Notes: a model not told the origin generated them from the letters alone. Counted from the stretch's first letter, positions 35,604 to 45,056 are shown. The stretch is DNA of 64,000 bases from Cellulomonas sp. KRMCY2 (GCF_000526515.1 NZ_JAGF01000001.1:3348001-3412000); one strand, 5' to 3'. Made by a program: numbers and translations.

Positions 35604-36065
35604 CTACACCTCGTCGGCGATGCGCAGGACGGCGGTCACGACGTCCTCGAGCGGCTGTGTCGTGCGGATCTCGTGGGTCGAGATGCGCCGGAGCAACGGC
35701 TCGACGTCGGCGAGGTCGTCCAGCACCCGCCGCCGGTCCTCGGCCGTCCGGCCGTAGGGGTTGGTCGTCCGTTCGGTGAGCCGGGACAGGATCACGTCCG
35801 CGGGCGCGCTGAGCAGAACGATCGCGTCGAAGAGGTCGTGCAGGACCGCCTGGTTCTCCTCGCAGCCGGCGACGAAGAGCAGATCGGCGTGGCTGCCGGT
35901 GAGGAGCTCGCGCACGGCGGCGATGCGCCACTGCTGCCGCCCTCCGGGGACCGGCTCGCACCACCCGTCGTCGGTGTCGACCGCATCATGGCCACGTGCG
36001 ACCAGCTCACGCACCACGCTGGACTTGCCGGTGCCGGACATGCCGGTCAGCAGGATCCGCCTCAT
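35604..36065 (-). CDS. P-loop nucleotide kinase-like ATPase
   Basis: A 153-residue protein with the Walker A motif LLTGMSGTGKSS at the N-terminus and a general resemblance to gluconate, shikimate and adenylate-type kinases: VARGHDAVDTDDGW after the P-loop, LLFVAGCEENQ, and a lid-like RLTERTTNPYGRTAEDR. No clear substrate motif. A hairpin between its start and the sodA stop shows that it is a separate transcript. Likely a small-molecule kinase; substrate unknown. Confidence 0.85.
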   Translation of the reverse strand: MRRILLTGMSGTGKSSVVRELVARGHDAVDTDDGWCEPVPGGRQQWRIAAVRELLTGSHADLLFVAGCEENQAVLHDLFDAIVLLSAPADVILSRLTERTTNPYGRTAEDRRRVLDDLADVEPLLRRISTHEIRTTQPLEDVVTAVLRIADEV

Positions 36066-36078
36066 CGGCGTGATCCTA

Positions 36079-36120
36079 CGGGCGAGGCCCGGCTCCCTGG
36101 TGGGAGCCGGGCCTCGCCCG
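36079..36120 (-). terminator. Strong hairpin downstream of sodA
   Basis: Perfect 19-bp stem (36079-36097 with 36102-36120) around loop TGGT, about 30 bp past the sodA stop. Confidence 0.85.
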
Positions 36121-36149
36121 GGAGTCGACCGGGTCAGGTGGTGACCGGG

Positions 36150-36776
36150 TCAGGACGGGACGATGAGTCCCGCGGTCTGCGTGCGTGCGCGGTCGAGCCG
36201 CGCGGCCGCATCAGCCCAGTTCACGATGTTCCACCACGCCTTGATGTAGTCGGCCTTGACGTTGACGTAGTCGAGGTAGAAGGCGTGCTCCCACATGTCC
36301 AGCAGGACGATCGGGACGATCCCCAGGGGGATGTTGCCCTGCTGGTCGTAGAGCTGGAAGATGGCGAGCCGCTCGCCGAGCGAGTCCCACGCGAGGATTG
36401 CCCAGCCGGAACCCTGGACGCCCGCAGCGGTCGCTGCGAAGTGCTTCTGGAAGGCGTCGAAGGACCCGAAGGCGTCGTCGATCGCCGCCGCCAGCTCACC
36501 GATCGGGCGGTCGCCACCGTCGGGTGACAGGTTCTGCCAGAACGCCGAGTGGTTGACGTGCCCACCGAGGTTGAACGCCAGGTTCTTCTCGTGCAGGTTC
36601 ACGGCAGCGAAGTCGCCGGACTCGCGGGCCGCCGCGAGCTTCTCCAGGGCCGTGTTGGCCCCCGTCACGTACGCGGCGTGGTGCTTGTCGTGGTGCAGCT
36701 CCATGATGCGCCCGGAGATGTGCGGCTCGAGGGCGGCGTAGTCGTAGGGAAGGTCAGGAAGGGTGTAGTCAGCCAC
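36150..36776 (-). CDS. sodA: Superoxide dismutase (Fe/Mn type)
   Basis: GTG at 36776 is preferred because GGAGG lies 8 nt upstream; 208 residues. Metal ligands: His in [13 protein letters not shown], His in [10 protein letters not shown], and Asp/His in [13 protein letters not shown]. Gly and Gln positions ([12 protein letters not shown]) do not settle Fe against Mn. Removes superoxide in the cytoplasm. It sits next to qcrB, so the defence lies beside a main source of superoxide. A 17-bp dyad lies about 20 bp before the start. Confidence 0.95.
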   Translation of the reverse strand: MADYTLPDLPYDYAALEPHISGRIMELHHDKHHAAYVTGANTALEKLAAARESGDFAAVNLHEKNLAFNLGGHVNHSAFWQNLSPDGGDRPIGELAAAIDDAFGSFDAFQKHFAATAAGVQGSGWAILAWDSLGERLAIFQLYDQQGNIPLGIVPIVLLDMWEHAFYLDYVNVKADYIKAWWNIVNWADAAARLDRARTQTAGLIVPS

Positions 36777-36795
36777 GGATGGCACCTCCGGTCAG

Positions 36796-36812
36796 GTCGC
36801 ACGGCGTGCGAC
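36796..36812. promoter_or_regulatory. 17-bp dyad upstream of sodA
   Basis: GTCGCACG-G-CGTGCGAC, arms of 8 bp with perfect symmetry, ends 20 bp before the sodA start. It suits a dimeric regulator; the protein is unknown. Confidence 0.5.
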
Positions 36813-36887
36813 GGCTCGGTTTCACTCAGACCCGCGGTGGCGCCATGGTTCGCGGCGCCGCCGTTGATCCTCCACTCTGGTGGTTCG

Positions 36888-38678
36888 TCAGCGATCCCGC
36901 ACGGCGGCGGCTCCGGCAGGTGCATCACCCGATGCACCGCCGTCCGCCGACCGGGTGTCCTCGATCGCGTTGTCAGTGCTCCTTCCGGTGCTGCCCTGTC
37001 CGGTGCTGCCCTGTCCGGTGCTGCCCTGTCCGGCGGTGACCTGGGCGGGGCCGTCGTGGCCGGCCGGCAGGGAGTCGTGCCCGCCGTGCGAACCGGCGGC
37101 GGCGAGCTCTGCCGGGGTGACCGGCTCGACCCGGTTCCCGTAGAAGAGGTGCGAGACCCGGGCGCGCAGCGCGTCCCGGCGGTAGCCCTTGCGACGCACA
37201 CCGCGCTCGTCCTGGGCCGGCAGGATCGCGATCGGCCGACGCGGCTCGTGGTGCACCCGCACCCACCGCTCGTTCTCGTCCAGCGGCTTGTGCACCTCGA
37301 CGTACTCACCGTCGGCGAAGCGGACGATCCGGCCGGTCTCGTGCCCGTGCAGGACGAGATCGCGGTCCTTGCGCTGCAGGCCGAGGCAGACTCGTCTGGT
37401 GAACCAGAACGCCCCGAACGGCACGACCAGGATGAGCGTCCGGAAGATGTTCGTGATGTCGTTGATCGACAGTGCGAAGTGGGTGGCGATCAGGTCGTTC
37501 GAGCCGGCCAGGATCAGGACGAAGAACGTGCTCAGGATCGAGACGCCCGTGGCCGTGCGGACCGGGGCGTTGCGCGGCCGGTCGAGCACGTGGTGCTCGC
37601 GCTTGTCGCCGGTCGCGAAGGCTTCGATGAACGGGTAGAGGGCGAGGGACATGAACAGGATCCCCGGCACCACCATCGCCGGGATCAGCACGTTCAGCGA
37701 GAGCGTGTAGCCGCCGATGACGACCTCGGGCTGGCCTGGCATGAGGCGCAGCGCTCCCTCGAGGAAGAGCATGTACCAGTCCGGCTGGGCCCCTGCGGAG
37801 ACCGGCGACGGGTCGTAGGGCCCGTAGTTCCAGACCGGGTTGATCGTCATCGTCGCGCCCATGAGCGCCAGCACGCCGAAGACGATGAAGAAGAAGCCGC
37901 CGGCCTTGGCCACGTACACCGGGAACAGCGGGAAGCCGACGACGTTGCGGTCGGTGCGACCCGGTCCGGCGTAGTGCGTGTGCTTGTGCAGCACGACGAA
38001 GAACAGGTGCAGCCCGACCATCGCCAGGATCAGTCCCGGGATGAGCAGGATGTGCATCGTGAACAGCCTGGGGATGATCTGGTCGCCCGGGAACTCCCCG
38101 CCGAAGATGAAGTACGACACGTAGCTGCCGATGATCGGGATCGACCTGACCACGCCGTCGGTGATCCGCAGACCGTTGCCCGAGAGCACGTCGTCAGGCA
38201 GCGAGTAGCCCGTGAACCCTGCGGCGAGACCGAGGATCATCATCACGAAGCCGACGAGCCAGTTCACCTCACGCGGCTTGCGGAACGCACCGGTGAAGAA
38301 GACCCGCATCATGTGCGTGACGATCGCGGCCATGAACAGCAGGGCCGCCCAGTGGTGGATCTGCCGCATGAGCAGTCCGCCGGTGACCTCGAAGGACAGG
38401 TGCAGGGTCGAGGCGAACGCCTCGGACATCTCCACGCCCTGCATCGTCGCCAGCGGTCCGTCGTACGTCACGAGGCCCATGCTCGGCACGAAGAACATGG
38501 TCAGGAATACGCCTGTGATCAGCAGGACCACGAAGGAGTACAGAGCGATCTCGCCCAGCAGGAAGGACCAGTGGTCCGGGAAGATCTTCCGGGCGAAGCT
38601 CTTGACGGCCAGCCCGATGCCGGTCCGCTGGTCGAGGTAGTCGGCTGTCCCGCCGGCGGCGCGCTGCGCGGTGCTCAC
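36888..38678 (-). CDS. qcrB: Cytochrome b subunit of the bcc complex
   Basis: GTG at 38678 gives 596 residues. Eight or nine helices; haem b ligands in the helix pairs around MRQIHHWAALLF/VTHMMRV and TMHILLIPG/GLHLFFVVLH, and the Qo-site motif PDWYM (actinobacterial variant of PEWY). The C-terminal 150 residues are hydrophilic, as in other actinobacteria, and end with a low-complexity tail of three GQGST units and Ala/Gly/Asp-rich sequence. Oxidises menaquinol. Overlaps qcrA by 4 bp. sodA lies downstream. Confidence 0.96.
   Translation of the reverse strand: MSTAQRAAGGTADYLDQRTGIGLAVKSFARKIFPDHWSFLLGEIALYSFVVLLITGVFLTMFFVPSMGLVTYDGPLATMQGVEMSEAFASTLHLSFEVTGGLLMRQIHHWAALLFMAAIVTHMMRVFFTGAFRKPREVNWLVGFVMMILGLAAGFTGYSLPDDVLSGNGLRITDGVVRSIPIIGSYVSYFIFGGEFPGDQIIPRLFTMHILLIPGLILAMVGLHLFFVVLHKHTHYAGPGRTDRNVVGFPLFPVYVAKAGGFFFIVFGVLALMGATMTINPVWNYGPYDPSPVSAGAQPDWYMLFLEGALRLMPGQPEVVIGGYTLSLNVLIPAMVVPGILFMSLALYPFIEAFATGDKREHHVLDRPRNAPVRTATGVSILSTFFVLILAGSNDLIATHFALSINDITNIFRTLILVVPFGAFWFTRRVCLGLQRKDRDLVLHGHETGRIVRFADGEYVEVHKPLDENERWVRVHHEPRRPIAILPAQDERGVRRKGYRRDALRARVSHLFYGNRVEPVTPAELAAAGSHGGHDSLPAGHDGPAQVTAGQGSTGQGSTGQGSTGRSTDNAIEDTRSADGGASGDAPAGAAAVRDR
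36985..37029. repeat. Three tandem 15-bp units in the qcrB 3' end
   Basis: CCGGTGCTGCCCTGT three times without mismatch, encoding a G-Q-G-S-T repeat in the cytoplasmic tail. Copy number can change without shifting frame. Confidence 0.85.
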
Positions 38679-39706
38679 TTGAGGCGCTCCCAGTAGCTCG
38701 GGCCGATCGGTTCGTCGAAGTCGTCCTGCGCGATGAGGTAGCCCTCGTCGTTGACCGTGATCGGCAGCTGCGGCAGGGCGCGCTTGGCAGGCCCGAAGAC
38801 CACCCGCGCACCGTCCGCGATGTCGAAGGTGGACTGGTGGCAGGGGCACAGCAGGTGGTGGGTCTGCTGCTCGTACAGCGCCACCGGGCACCCGACGTGG
38901 GTGCAGATCTTCGAGTAGGCGACGATGCCCTCGTAGGACCATCCGGCCCGCTCGGGGGACTCCTTGAGCACGGCGGGATCGAGGCGGACCATGAGCACGA
39001 CGGCCTTGGCCTTCTCCTCGATCCAGTGCTCCTCGTCGCGCAGCCCCTCGGGGATGACGTGGAAGACGGAGCCGATCGTGACGTCGGAGGCCTTGATGGG
39101 CGTACCGGACGGGTCCCGGGCGAGGCGTCGGCCCGGCTCCCAGATGGTGTGCCGGAACTTCGAGACGTTCCAGTCCCCGCCGACCTGACCGATCAGGGGG
39201 ACGGCGATGGTCAGCGGCGCCAGGACGACGGCCGACAGGACCGCGCCCTTGAGCAGGCCCCGACGTCCGATGCCGGAGTCCGCGGCACCCTCGGCCAGGA
39301 CGTCCAGCGCGGCGGCCCGGGTCGTCGCGTCGCTGCGCTGCGGGTGCCGGTCCTCGGTCGCCTCGTGGTCGGACATCAGCGACTTGGCCCAGTGCACGGC
39401 GGCGGCGCCGATCCCGAACATGCCGACGAACAGGCCGAGGCCGAGCAGCAGGTTCGACAGTCGGATGCTCTCGACCGTCTCACCCGGTGGCACGGCGAAG
39501 TACGCGACGAGGAAGCCGACGGTGCCGAGGACCGAGAGGCCGAAGAGGGCGACGACCTGGCGCTCCGACCGCTTGGCCGCGGCCGGGTCCGTGTCTCCCA
39601 TGCGTGCCTTGTGGACCGGCAGGCCGGGGTTTTCGAAGCGCTCGGGGACCTGCGTCGCCGCGGCGGTGTGGACGACGACGTCCGAGGACGGGTTCTCGTT
39701 GCTCAT
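38675..39706 (-). CDS. qcrA: Rieske iron-sulfur subunit of the bcc complex
   Basis: ATG at 39706 gives 343 residues. Three membrane helices in the first 200 residues (two near 55-115 and one near 160-185), as in actinobacterial QcrA, then the Rieske domain with the 2Fe-2S ligands CTHVGC and CPCHQSTFD. RRGLLKGAVL before the third helix resembles a twin-arginine signal, in line with Tat insertion of the folded domain. Takes electrons from menaquinol to QcrC. Overlaps qcrC and qcrB by 4 bp each. Confidence 0.96.
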   Translation of the reverse strand: MSNENPSSDVVVHTAAATQVPERFENPGLPVHKARMGDTDPAAAKRSERQVVALFGLSVLGTVGFLVAYFAVPPGETVESIRLSNLLLGLGLFVGMFGIGAAAVHWAKSLMSDHEATEDRHPQRSDATTRAAALDVLAEGAADSGIGRRGLLKGAVLSAVVLAPLTIAVPLIGQVGGDWNVSKFRHTIWEPGRRLARDPSGTPIKASDVTIGSVFHVIPEGLRDEEHWIEEKAKAVVLMVRLDPAVLKESPERAGWSYEGIVAYSKICTHVGCPVALYEQQTHHLLCPCHQSTFDIADGARVVFGPAKRALPQLPITVNDEGYLIAQDDFDEPIGPSYWERLK

Positions 39707-40482
39707 GAGGACTTCGCTCCGATCCACACGGCGCACGCGATCAGCAGGCCCATCCCGACCACCCAGACCCACAGGCCTTCGGCGACCGGGCCGACGGACC
39801 CGAGGTCGGTCCCACCGGGGGAGCCGGCCTTCTGCTCCTCGAGGTAGGCGATGACGTCCTGCTTGTCGTCCGCGGAGAGGTTGGTCTCGTTGAAGACCGG
39901 CATCGACTGCGGCCCGGTCAGCATGGCCTCGTAGATCTGGGTCGGGGTGCTGTTGGTCAGGGTGGGCGCGTACTTGCCCTCGGACAGCGGCCCACCCTTG
40001 CCGACCGCGCCGTGGCACATCGCGCAGTTCGTGCGGAACAGGGCCATGCCGTTGGCGGCGTCGCCGCCGGCCGGGTCGACCTGGGCTGCCGACGGGACGG
40101 CCGGTCCGGGGGCGAGGGAGGCCACGTAGGCCGCGAGCTGGCTGATCTGCGCGGCGTCGAACTGCGGGGGCTTGGCAGCGGCCTGCGGGCCGTTCGCCTG
40201 CATCGGCATCCGACCCGTCGAGACCTGGAAGTCGACAGCCGCGGCTCCGACCCCGACCAGCGACGGGATCCCGTCGCGGCCCTCGGCGCTCGGGCCGTGG
40301 CACGTCGCGCAGTTCGCCGTGAACAGCGCCTTGCCCATCTCGACGTCACCCTGGCTCGGCGCAGCCGCGCTGGCGGCACTCGGCGCGAACGCGGCATACA
40401 GCGCGCCGGTGGCGAGCAGCGCCAGGAGCAGCAGCACGACCGGAGCCTGCCGGTGGTGCCGGCGAGCGGCGATTGCCTTCAC
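39703..40482 (-). CDS. qcrC: Dihaem cytochrome c subunit of the bcc complex
   Basis: A 259-residue protein with an N-terminal membrane signal (APVVLLLLALLATGALYAAF), two cytochrome c domains with the haem-binding motifs CATCHG (Cys58) and CAMCHG, distal Met residues near RMPMQAN and SMPVFNE, and a C-terminal anchor helix (LWVWVVGMGLLIACAVW). With two haems it replaces soluble cytochrome c and links the bc complex with the aa3 oxidase. First of three overlapping genes after ctaE. Confidence 0.96.
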   Translation of the reverse strand: MKAIAARRHHRQAPVVLLLLALLATGALYAAFAPSAASAAAPSQGDVEMGKALFTANCATCHGPSAEGRDGIPSLVGVGAAAVDFQVSTGRMPMQANGPQAAAKPPQFDAAQISQLAAYVASLAPGPAVPSAAQVDPAGGDAANGMALFRTNCAMCHGAVGKGGPLSEGKYAPTLTNSTPTQIYEAMLTGPQSMPVFNETNLSADDKQDVIAYLEEQKAGSPGGTDLGSVGPVAEGLWVWVVGMGLLIACAVWIGAKSS

Positions 40483-40558
40483 GGAGCAGACCCCTTCTCG
40501 TTCCTGACGGCCGCCCGGACGGTGGACGTCAGTGCGGTGCCGGCCGGGCGGGAGGCGG

Positions 40559-41197
40559 TCATCGGATCAGGTAGATCGCACCGAAGAGCGCGATCCACAC
40601 GACATCGACGAAGTGCCAGTAGTACGACGTGACGATGGCGGTCGTCGCCTCGTGGTGCCCGAACCGCTTGGCGGTGAACGAGCGGCCCATCAGGATGAGG
40701 AAGGCGATGAGGCCGCCGAGGACGTGCAGCCCGTGGAAGCCGGTCGTCAGGTAGAAGACCGAGCCGTAGGGGCTCGAGGAGATCGTCAGGCCCTCGGAGA
40801 TGAGCTCGGAGTACTCGAAGATCTGGCCGCCGATGAAGGCCGAGCCCATCACGTACGTCAGGGTGATCCACTCGTTCATGCCCCACCGGTTGACCTGGAG
40901 CAGGCTGCCGGTGCGGCGCGGCTGGAACCGTTCGGCCGCCCAGACGCCCATCTGGCAGGTGATCGAGCTGAGCACCAGGACGATCGTGTTGATCGTCGCG
41001 AAGGTGAGGTTCAGCTTCGCGGTCTCCTGGGGCCAGAGCTCGGGGACGGTGGAGCGGATCGTGAAGTACATGGCGAACAGGCCGGCGAAGAACATGAGCT
41101 CGCTGGCCAGCCACACGATCGTGCCGACCGACACGGGGTTCGGGCGGTTGACGCTCAGGGCGGGGTGCTTGATGGACGCGGCCGTTGCGGTTGACAC
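40559..41197 (-). CDS. ctaE: Cytochrome c oxidase subunit III
   Basis: GTG at 41197 gives 212 residues with five helices: [56 protein letters not shown], the conserved [17 protein letters not shown] and the last ending [18 protein letters not shown]. Glu in ASELMFF is the conserved subunit III Glu. Heads ctaE-qcrC-qcrA-qcrB (76 bp to qcrC). The start has no Shine-Dalgarno but has CATAAT 7 nt upstream, so a leaderless message is possible. Confidence 0.95.
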   Translation of the reverse strand: MSTATAASIKHPALSVNRPNPVSVGTIVWLASELMFFAGLFAMYFTIRSTVPELWPQETAKLNLTFATINTIVLVLSSITCQMGVWAAERFQPRRTGSLLQVNRWGMNEWITLTYVMGSAFIGGQIFEYSELISEGLTISSSPYGSVFYLTTGFHGLHVLGGLIAFLILMGRSFTAKRFGHHEATTAIVTSYYWHFVDVVWIALFGAIYLIR

Positions 41198-41424
41198 CCG
41201 GTCATTATGGCCGATGAGTGGGCCGCATGGGTCCAAAGGCCTAGGTGCGTACGCAACAACTTGATCTCGTCGGCCGTGCCACCTCCCGGACGTCGTGCAG
41301 CCATCGGCCGCGGGACCCCCGGCGGCGTCGCCGGATCGGTCCGGGCGCCGGTCCGTGCCAAGATGCGTGGTGGTGCCGCAACGACCGTGGCGCGGTCCGG
41401 ACACGCGAGGACGAGTGAGGCGAG

Positions 41425-41871
41425 ATGGCTGCGACCGACGAGCACGACGACTGGGCCGCCGCAGAGGGCACCGACCGGCAGAAGACCTTCCGGATCCTGC
41501 TCTACAGCGACCACGTCGAGGCTCGTGAGTCGGTGATGCTCGCTGTCGGGCACCGGCTCGGCAAGGACCTCCCGCCGATCGAGTGGGTCGAGGTCGCGAC
41601 GGCAGCCGCCGCGATCACCACGATCGACGCCGGCGGGCTGGATCTCCTGGTCCTCGACGGCGAGGCCGGCAAGGTCGGTGGGCTGGGCCTGTGCCGCCAG
41701 GTCAAGGACGAGATCTTCCGGTGCCCGCCGGTCCTGGTCCTGATCGGACGTCAGCAGGATTCCTGGCTGGCCTCGTGGTCGAACGCGGATGCGGTCGTGA
41801 CGCGGCCCTTCGACCCGATCGTCCTGCAGCAGTCCGTCGCCGGGCTGCTCGTCGGCACCGCAGCGGCCTGA
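41425..41871 (+). CDS. Receiver-like protein with altered acidic pocket
   Basis: A 148-residue single-domain protein with the response-regulator receiver layout: [15 protein letters not shown] at the first strand (SD in place of the usual DD), [14 protein letters not shown] with the phosphoacceptor-like Asp, and VVTRPFDP where receivers have KP (Lys replaced by Arg). The pocket is thus incomplete and phosphorylation is doubtful. No output domain. It diverges from ctaE (about 230 bp) and is followed by trpD after 2 bp. Similar stand-alone proteins occur at this place in other actinobacteria; role unknown. Confidence 0.7.
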   Translation: MAATDEHDDWAAAEGTDRQKTFRILLYSDHVEARESVMLAVGHRLGKDLPPIEWVEVATAAAAITTIDAGGLDLLVLDGEAGKVGGLGLCRQVKDEIFRCPPVLVLIGRQQDSWLASWSNADAVVTRPFDPIVLQQSVAGLLVGTAAA

Positions 41872-41873
41872 CC

Positions 41874-42929
41874 GTGGCGGCTGAGACGTCCCCGACCTGG
41901 CCGCGGCTCCTGACGAGTCTGCTCGCCGGCCACGACCTGAGCACCGACGAGGTGCGCTGGGCGATGGGTCAGGTGATGGACGGCGAGGCGACCCCGGTCC
42001 AGCTCGCCGGCTTCCTGGTCGCGCTGCGCGCCAAGGGCGAGACGATCGACGAGCTGACCGGCCTGGTCCAGGAGATGCTGTCCCGCGCCCACCGGTTCGA
42101 GGTGCCCGGCCGTGCGCTCGACATCGTCGGCACCGGCGGCGACCTGATGCACACGGTCAACATCTCCACGATGGCCGCGTTGGTGGTGGCCGGCACCGGG
42201 GTCCGCATCGTCAAGCACGGCGGGCGGGCCGCGTCGTCCTCCAGCGGTACCGCGGACGTGCTCGAGGCACTGGGCCTGCGCCTGGACCACCCGCCGGAGC
42301 GGGTCGCCCAGCTCGCCCAGGAGGTCGGCATCACGTTCTGCTTCGCGCAGGTCTTCCACCCGGCGATGCGCCATGCCGCCGCGGCGCGTCGTGACCTCGG
42401 CGTCCCCACCGCGTTCAACGTCCTCGGGCCGCTGACGAACCCGGCCCAGCCGGCTGCGGCGGCGATGGGGGTCGCCGACGCCCGGATGGCGGGCCTGATG
42501 GCCGGTGTCCTCGCGGGGCGCGGGACGTCGGCGCTCGTCTTCCGCGGGCACGGCGGCCTCGACGAGCTCGCGGCGACGGGTCCCGCCGACATCTGGTGGG
42601 TGCACGACGGTGCCGTCACGACGCACGTGCTGGACGCGGTCGCCGATCTGGGGCTGACGCCGATCACGGTCGAGGACCTGCGCGGCGGTGAGCCGGCAGC
42701 GAACGCCGAGGTGGTGCGCCGGCTGCTCGCAGGTGAGCGCGGCCCGGTGCGCGAGACGGTCCTGCTCAACGCCGCGGCCGGGCTCGTGGCCGACGGCACG
42801 CTCGGCGGGACGGGTACCGGGACGCTCGTCGAGCGGCTCCGGGCCGGACTCGTGCTCGCCGAGGCGGCTGTCGACGACGGTCGCGCCGCCGCAGTGCTCG
42901 ACCGGTGGATCCGCGCCTCGCAGGCGTGA
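41874..42929 (+). CDS. trpD: Anthranilate phosphoribosyltransferase
   Basis: GTG at 41874 gives 351 residues. Catalyses the second step of tryptophan synthesis, joining anthranilate with PRPP. Signature [16 protein letters not shown] (PRPP site), [21 protein letters not shown], and [13 protein letters not shown]. Sits 2 bp after the receiver-like gene, away from other trp genes, as also in M. tuberculosis (Rv2192c beside the ctaE-qcr genes). Converges with the AsnC-domain gene with a 4-bp gap. Confidence 0.96.
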   Translation: MAAETSPTWPRLLTSLLAGHDLSTDEVRWAMGQVMDGEATPVQLAGFLVALRAKGETIDELTGLVQEMLSRAHRFEVPGRALDIVGTGGDLMHTVNISTMAALVVAGTGVRIVKHGGRAASSSSGTADVLEALGLRLDHPPERVAQLAQEVGITFCFAQVFHPAMRHAAAARRDLGVPTAFNVLGPLTNPAQPAAAAMGVADARMAGLMAGVLAGRGTSALVFRGHGGLDELAATGPADIWWVHDGAVTTHVLDAVADLGLTPITVEDLRGGEPAANAEVVRRLLAGERGPVRETVLLNAAAGLVADGTLGGTGTGTLVERLRAGLVLAEAAVDDGRAAAVLDRWIRASQA

Positions 42930-42933
42930 GGTC

Positions 42934-43215
42934 TCAGCCCTCCAGGCCGAGGTCGAAGGCCTGGTCGAGGTCCTTCGAGGAGTACTCACGGAACGCGATG
43001 AACGTCTGCGTCCGCAGGATGCCGTCGACCTTGCTCAGGTGGTCGGCGATGACGTCGGCGAGCTGTTCGTGCTCGCGCACCCGGACCATCGCGATGAGAT
43101 CGACCTCGCCGGTCACCGAGTAGACCTCCGTCACCCCGTCGATCTCGGCGACAGCCGCAGCGATCTCGGGGATGCGAGCCGGGTCGGCGTCGATGTGGAC
43201 GATGGCGGTGATCAT
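42934..43215 (-). CDS. Stand-alone Lrp/AsnC ligand-binding domain protein
   Basis: A 93-residue protein that is only the RAM (ligand-binding, oligomerising) domain of Lrp/AsnC regulators: MITAIVHIDADPARIPEIA, VYSVTGEVDLIAMVRV and GILRTQTFIAFREYS. No DNA-binding domain, and no upstream codons to supply one. Such proteins can bind amino acids and form octamers. The start has a GAGAGGG-type ribosome binding site. It lies 32 bp downstream of the exonuclease gene on the same strand. Role unknown. Confidence 0.88.
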   Translation of the reverse strand: MITAIVHIDADPARIPEIAAAVAEIDGVTEVYSVTGEVDLIAMVRVREHEQLADVIADHLSKVDGILRTQTFIAFREYSSKDLDQAFDLGLEG

Positions 43216-43247
43216 GACAGCCCTCTCGGTCGATGCAGGTGTGCCCA

Positions 43248-45056
43248 TCATGCCGCGCTGTCCCGGCCGGCGTCGGCGTCGGGCGCGACGACGGCGGCCA
43301 CCGCCGCCGCTGTCGCGCCCGGGTGGCGGTAGGACTCGGCCCCACGGACCGGGCACGCCCAGCCCTCCGCGACCTCGATGAGCCGGACGCCGGGCTCGTC
43401 CAGCCAGCCGAGCACCAGGTCGGACTCCTCCGGGTGGGCGCTCGTGGCGGGCAGGCACGGCGGGTCGACATGCTCCGCGGTGGCCAGCAGTGCGGCGAGC
43501 GCCGCACGAGGGTCGGACCCGGGCGGCGTCGTCGCCGTCGCGCCGAGGCGTCCGTAGCGGACCACGACGAGCTCCCAGCCGCCGTCGTCGGCCCGGCGGG
43601 CAGCGGCGATCTGAGGGTGCGCCGCCAGCCGCCGGGAGCGTTGGGCACGCGCGGCGCCCCGGAGGAACGCGGCGAGCTGGTCCCGCCAGGCTGCCGCCTC
43701 CTCGAAGCGCTCGGCCCTGGTCAGGGTGGCGATCCGCTCGGCGTGCGCCTGCACGACGAACGTGGGGTCGTCGAGCATCGCAGCCCGCACCTGCGCGACG
43801 ACCTGGGCGTAGTGGTCGTCGGACTCTCCGCCCGTGCACGGCGCCCCGCACCGACCCATGCCGGCCAGGGCGCACGGGCTGGCGCCGGCGGCCGGGACGC
43901 GGGGGAGCCTGGTCGCGCACTGCCGGACGGTGAACGCGGCCTGCAGCGCCTCGATCGCCTGCTGCGCCGCCGCCCGGCCGGTGAACGGGCCGATGTGCGC
44001 CTCCGCCTCCCCGGGCCGCGGGCCACCGTCCGCCCGGACCTCGCGCACGATCGAGAGCCGCGGGTAGGCCTCGGCGGTCAGCCGCACCCAGGGCAGCCGC
44101 TCCGGGAAGCGGGACCGCCGGTTGTAGCGTGGCGAGTGCTCGGCGATCAGCCGCAGCTCGCGCACGCGCGCCTCCAGGACGGTGCCGCACACGATCGGGA
44201 CGACCTGCTCCGCCAGGCCGACCATCTCGTTCATCCGGCTCCGGTGCTCGGCGGCGGTGAAATAGCTGCGGACCCGGGTGCGGATCGACGTCGCCGTCCC
44301 GACGTAGAGGACCTCGCTGCGTGCGTCGCGGAACTGGTAGACCCCCGGTGCGTCGGGCAGGCCGTCGGCGAGGTACCGCTTCCGGCGCCGGGCCGCGGGG
44401 ACCGGGTCGCACGCCGTCGCGAGGTCCTCGAGGTGCGTGACCCCCAGCGGGCCGAGGCGGGCGAGCAGGGCGTGCAGGACGTCGACGGTCGCACGCGCGT
44501 CGGAGAGCGCGCGGTGGTTGGGCGTCACAGTGGTCCGGAAGAACGCTGCGAGCGTCCCGAGCTTGTGGTTCGGGACCTCGTCGCGGGTCACCGCGCGCCG
44601 CGCGAGGGCGACGGTGTCCAGCACCTGGTTCCCGGGCCACGGGTAGCCGTGCTCGGCGGCTGCCGCCTTGAGGAAGCCGATGTCGAAGCTCGCGTTGTGG
44701 GCCACCAGGACGGCGCCCCGCGAGAACTCCAGGAAGGTCGGCAGGACCTCCTCGATACGTGGCTGCCCACGGACCATCGACGTGGTGATCCCGGTCAGGG
44801 TGGCGATGAACGCGGGCACCGGGCCACCCGGGTCGACGAGGGTCTGGAGCTCACCGAGGACTTCGCCGCCGCGCACCTTGACGGCGCCGATCTCGGTGAT
44901 CGCCGAGCCGCCCGGAGTCCCGCCGGTGGTCTCGAGGTCCACCACGACGAACGTGACCTCGGACAGCGGGGTGCCGATGTCCTCGAGGGTCGGCTGCACG
45001 CCGTGAGCGGTCGGCGGCCCGGTCAGGAGACCACCGGAGGGTCCGGCGCGGTGCAT
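43248..45056 (-). CDS. DEDDh exonuclease fused to GIY-YIG/UvrC-like domains
   Basis: A 602-residue protein. N-terminal DnaQ-type 3'-5' exonuclease (about 30-190) with all motifs: VVDLETTG (ExoI), HNASFDIGFL (ExoII), HRALSDARATV (ExoIII, DEDDh type). Next a GIY-YIG domain (about 230-310: PGVYQFRDARSEVLYVGTA) as in the UvrC N-terminus, then a Cys-rich patch (CALAGMGRCGAPC) and a UVR-like helix pair (RAERFEEAAAWRDQLAAF). It lacks the UvrC C-terminal nuclease. M. tuberculosis Rv2191 has the same design beside trpD. Probably acts in DNA repair, trimming ends after incision. Start may be a few codons downstream of 45056. Confidence 0.9.
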   Translation of the reverse strand: MHRAGPSGGLLTGPPTAHGVQPTLEDIGTPLSEVTFVVVDLETTGGTPGGSAITEIGAVKVRGGEVLGELQTLVDPGGPVPAFIATLTGITTSMVRGQPRIEEVLPTFLEFSRGAVLVAHNASFDIGFLKAAAAEHGYPWPGNQVLDTVALARRAVTRDEVPNHKLGTLAAFFRTTVTPNHRALSDARATVDVLHALLARLGPLGVTHLEDLATACDPVPAARRRKRYLADGLPDAPGVYQFRDARSEVLYVGTATSIRTRVRSYFTAAEHRSRMNEMVGLAEQVVPIVCGTVLEARVRELRLIAEHSPRYNRRSRFPERLPWVRLTAEAYPRLSIVREVRADGGPRPGEAEAHIGPFTGRAAAQQAIEALQAAFTVRQCATRLPRVPAAGASPCALAGMGRCGAPCTGGESDDHYAQVVAQVRAAMLDDPTFVVQAHAERIATLTRAERFEEAAAWRDQLAAFLRGAARAQRSRRLAAHPQIAAARRADDGGWELVVVRYGRLGATATTPPGSDPRAALAALLATAEHVDPPCLPATSAHPEESDLVLGWLDEPGVRLIEVAEGWACPVRGAESYRHPGATAAAVAAVVAPDADAGRDSAA

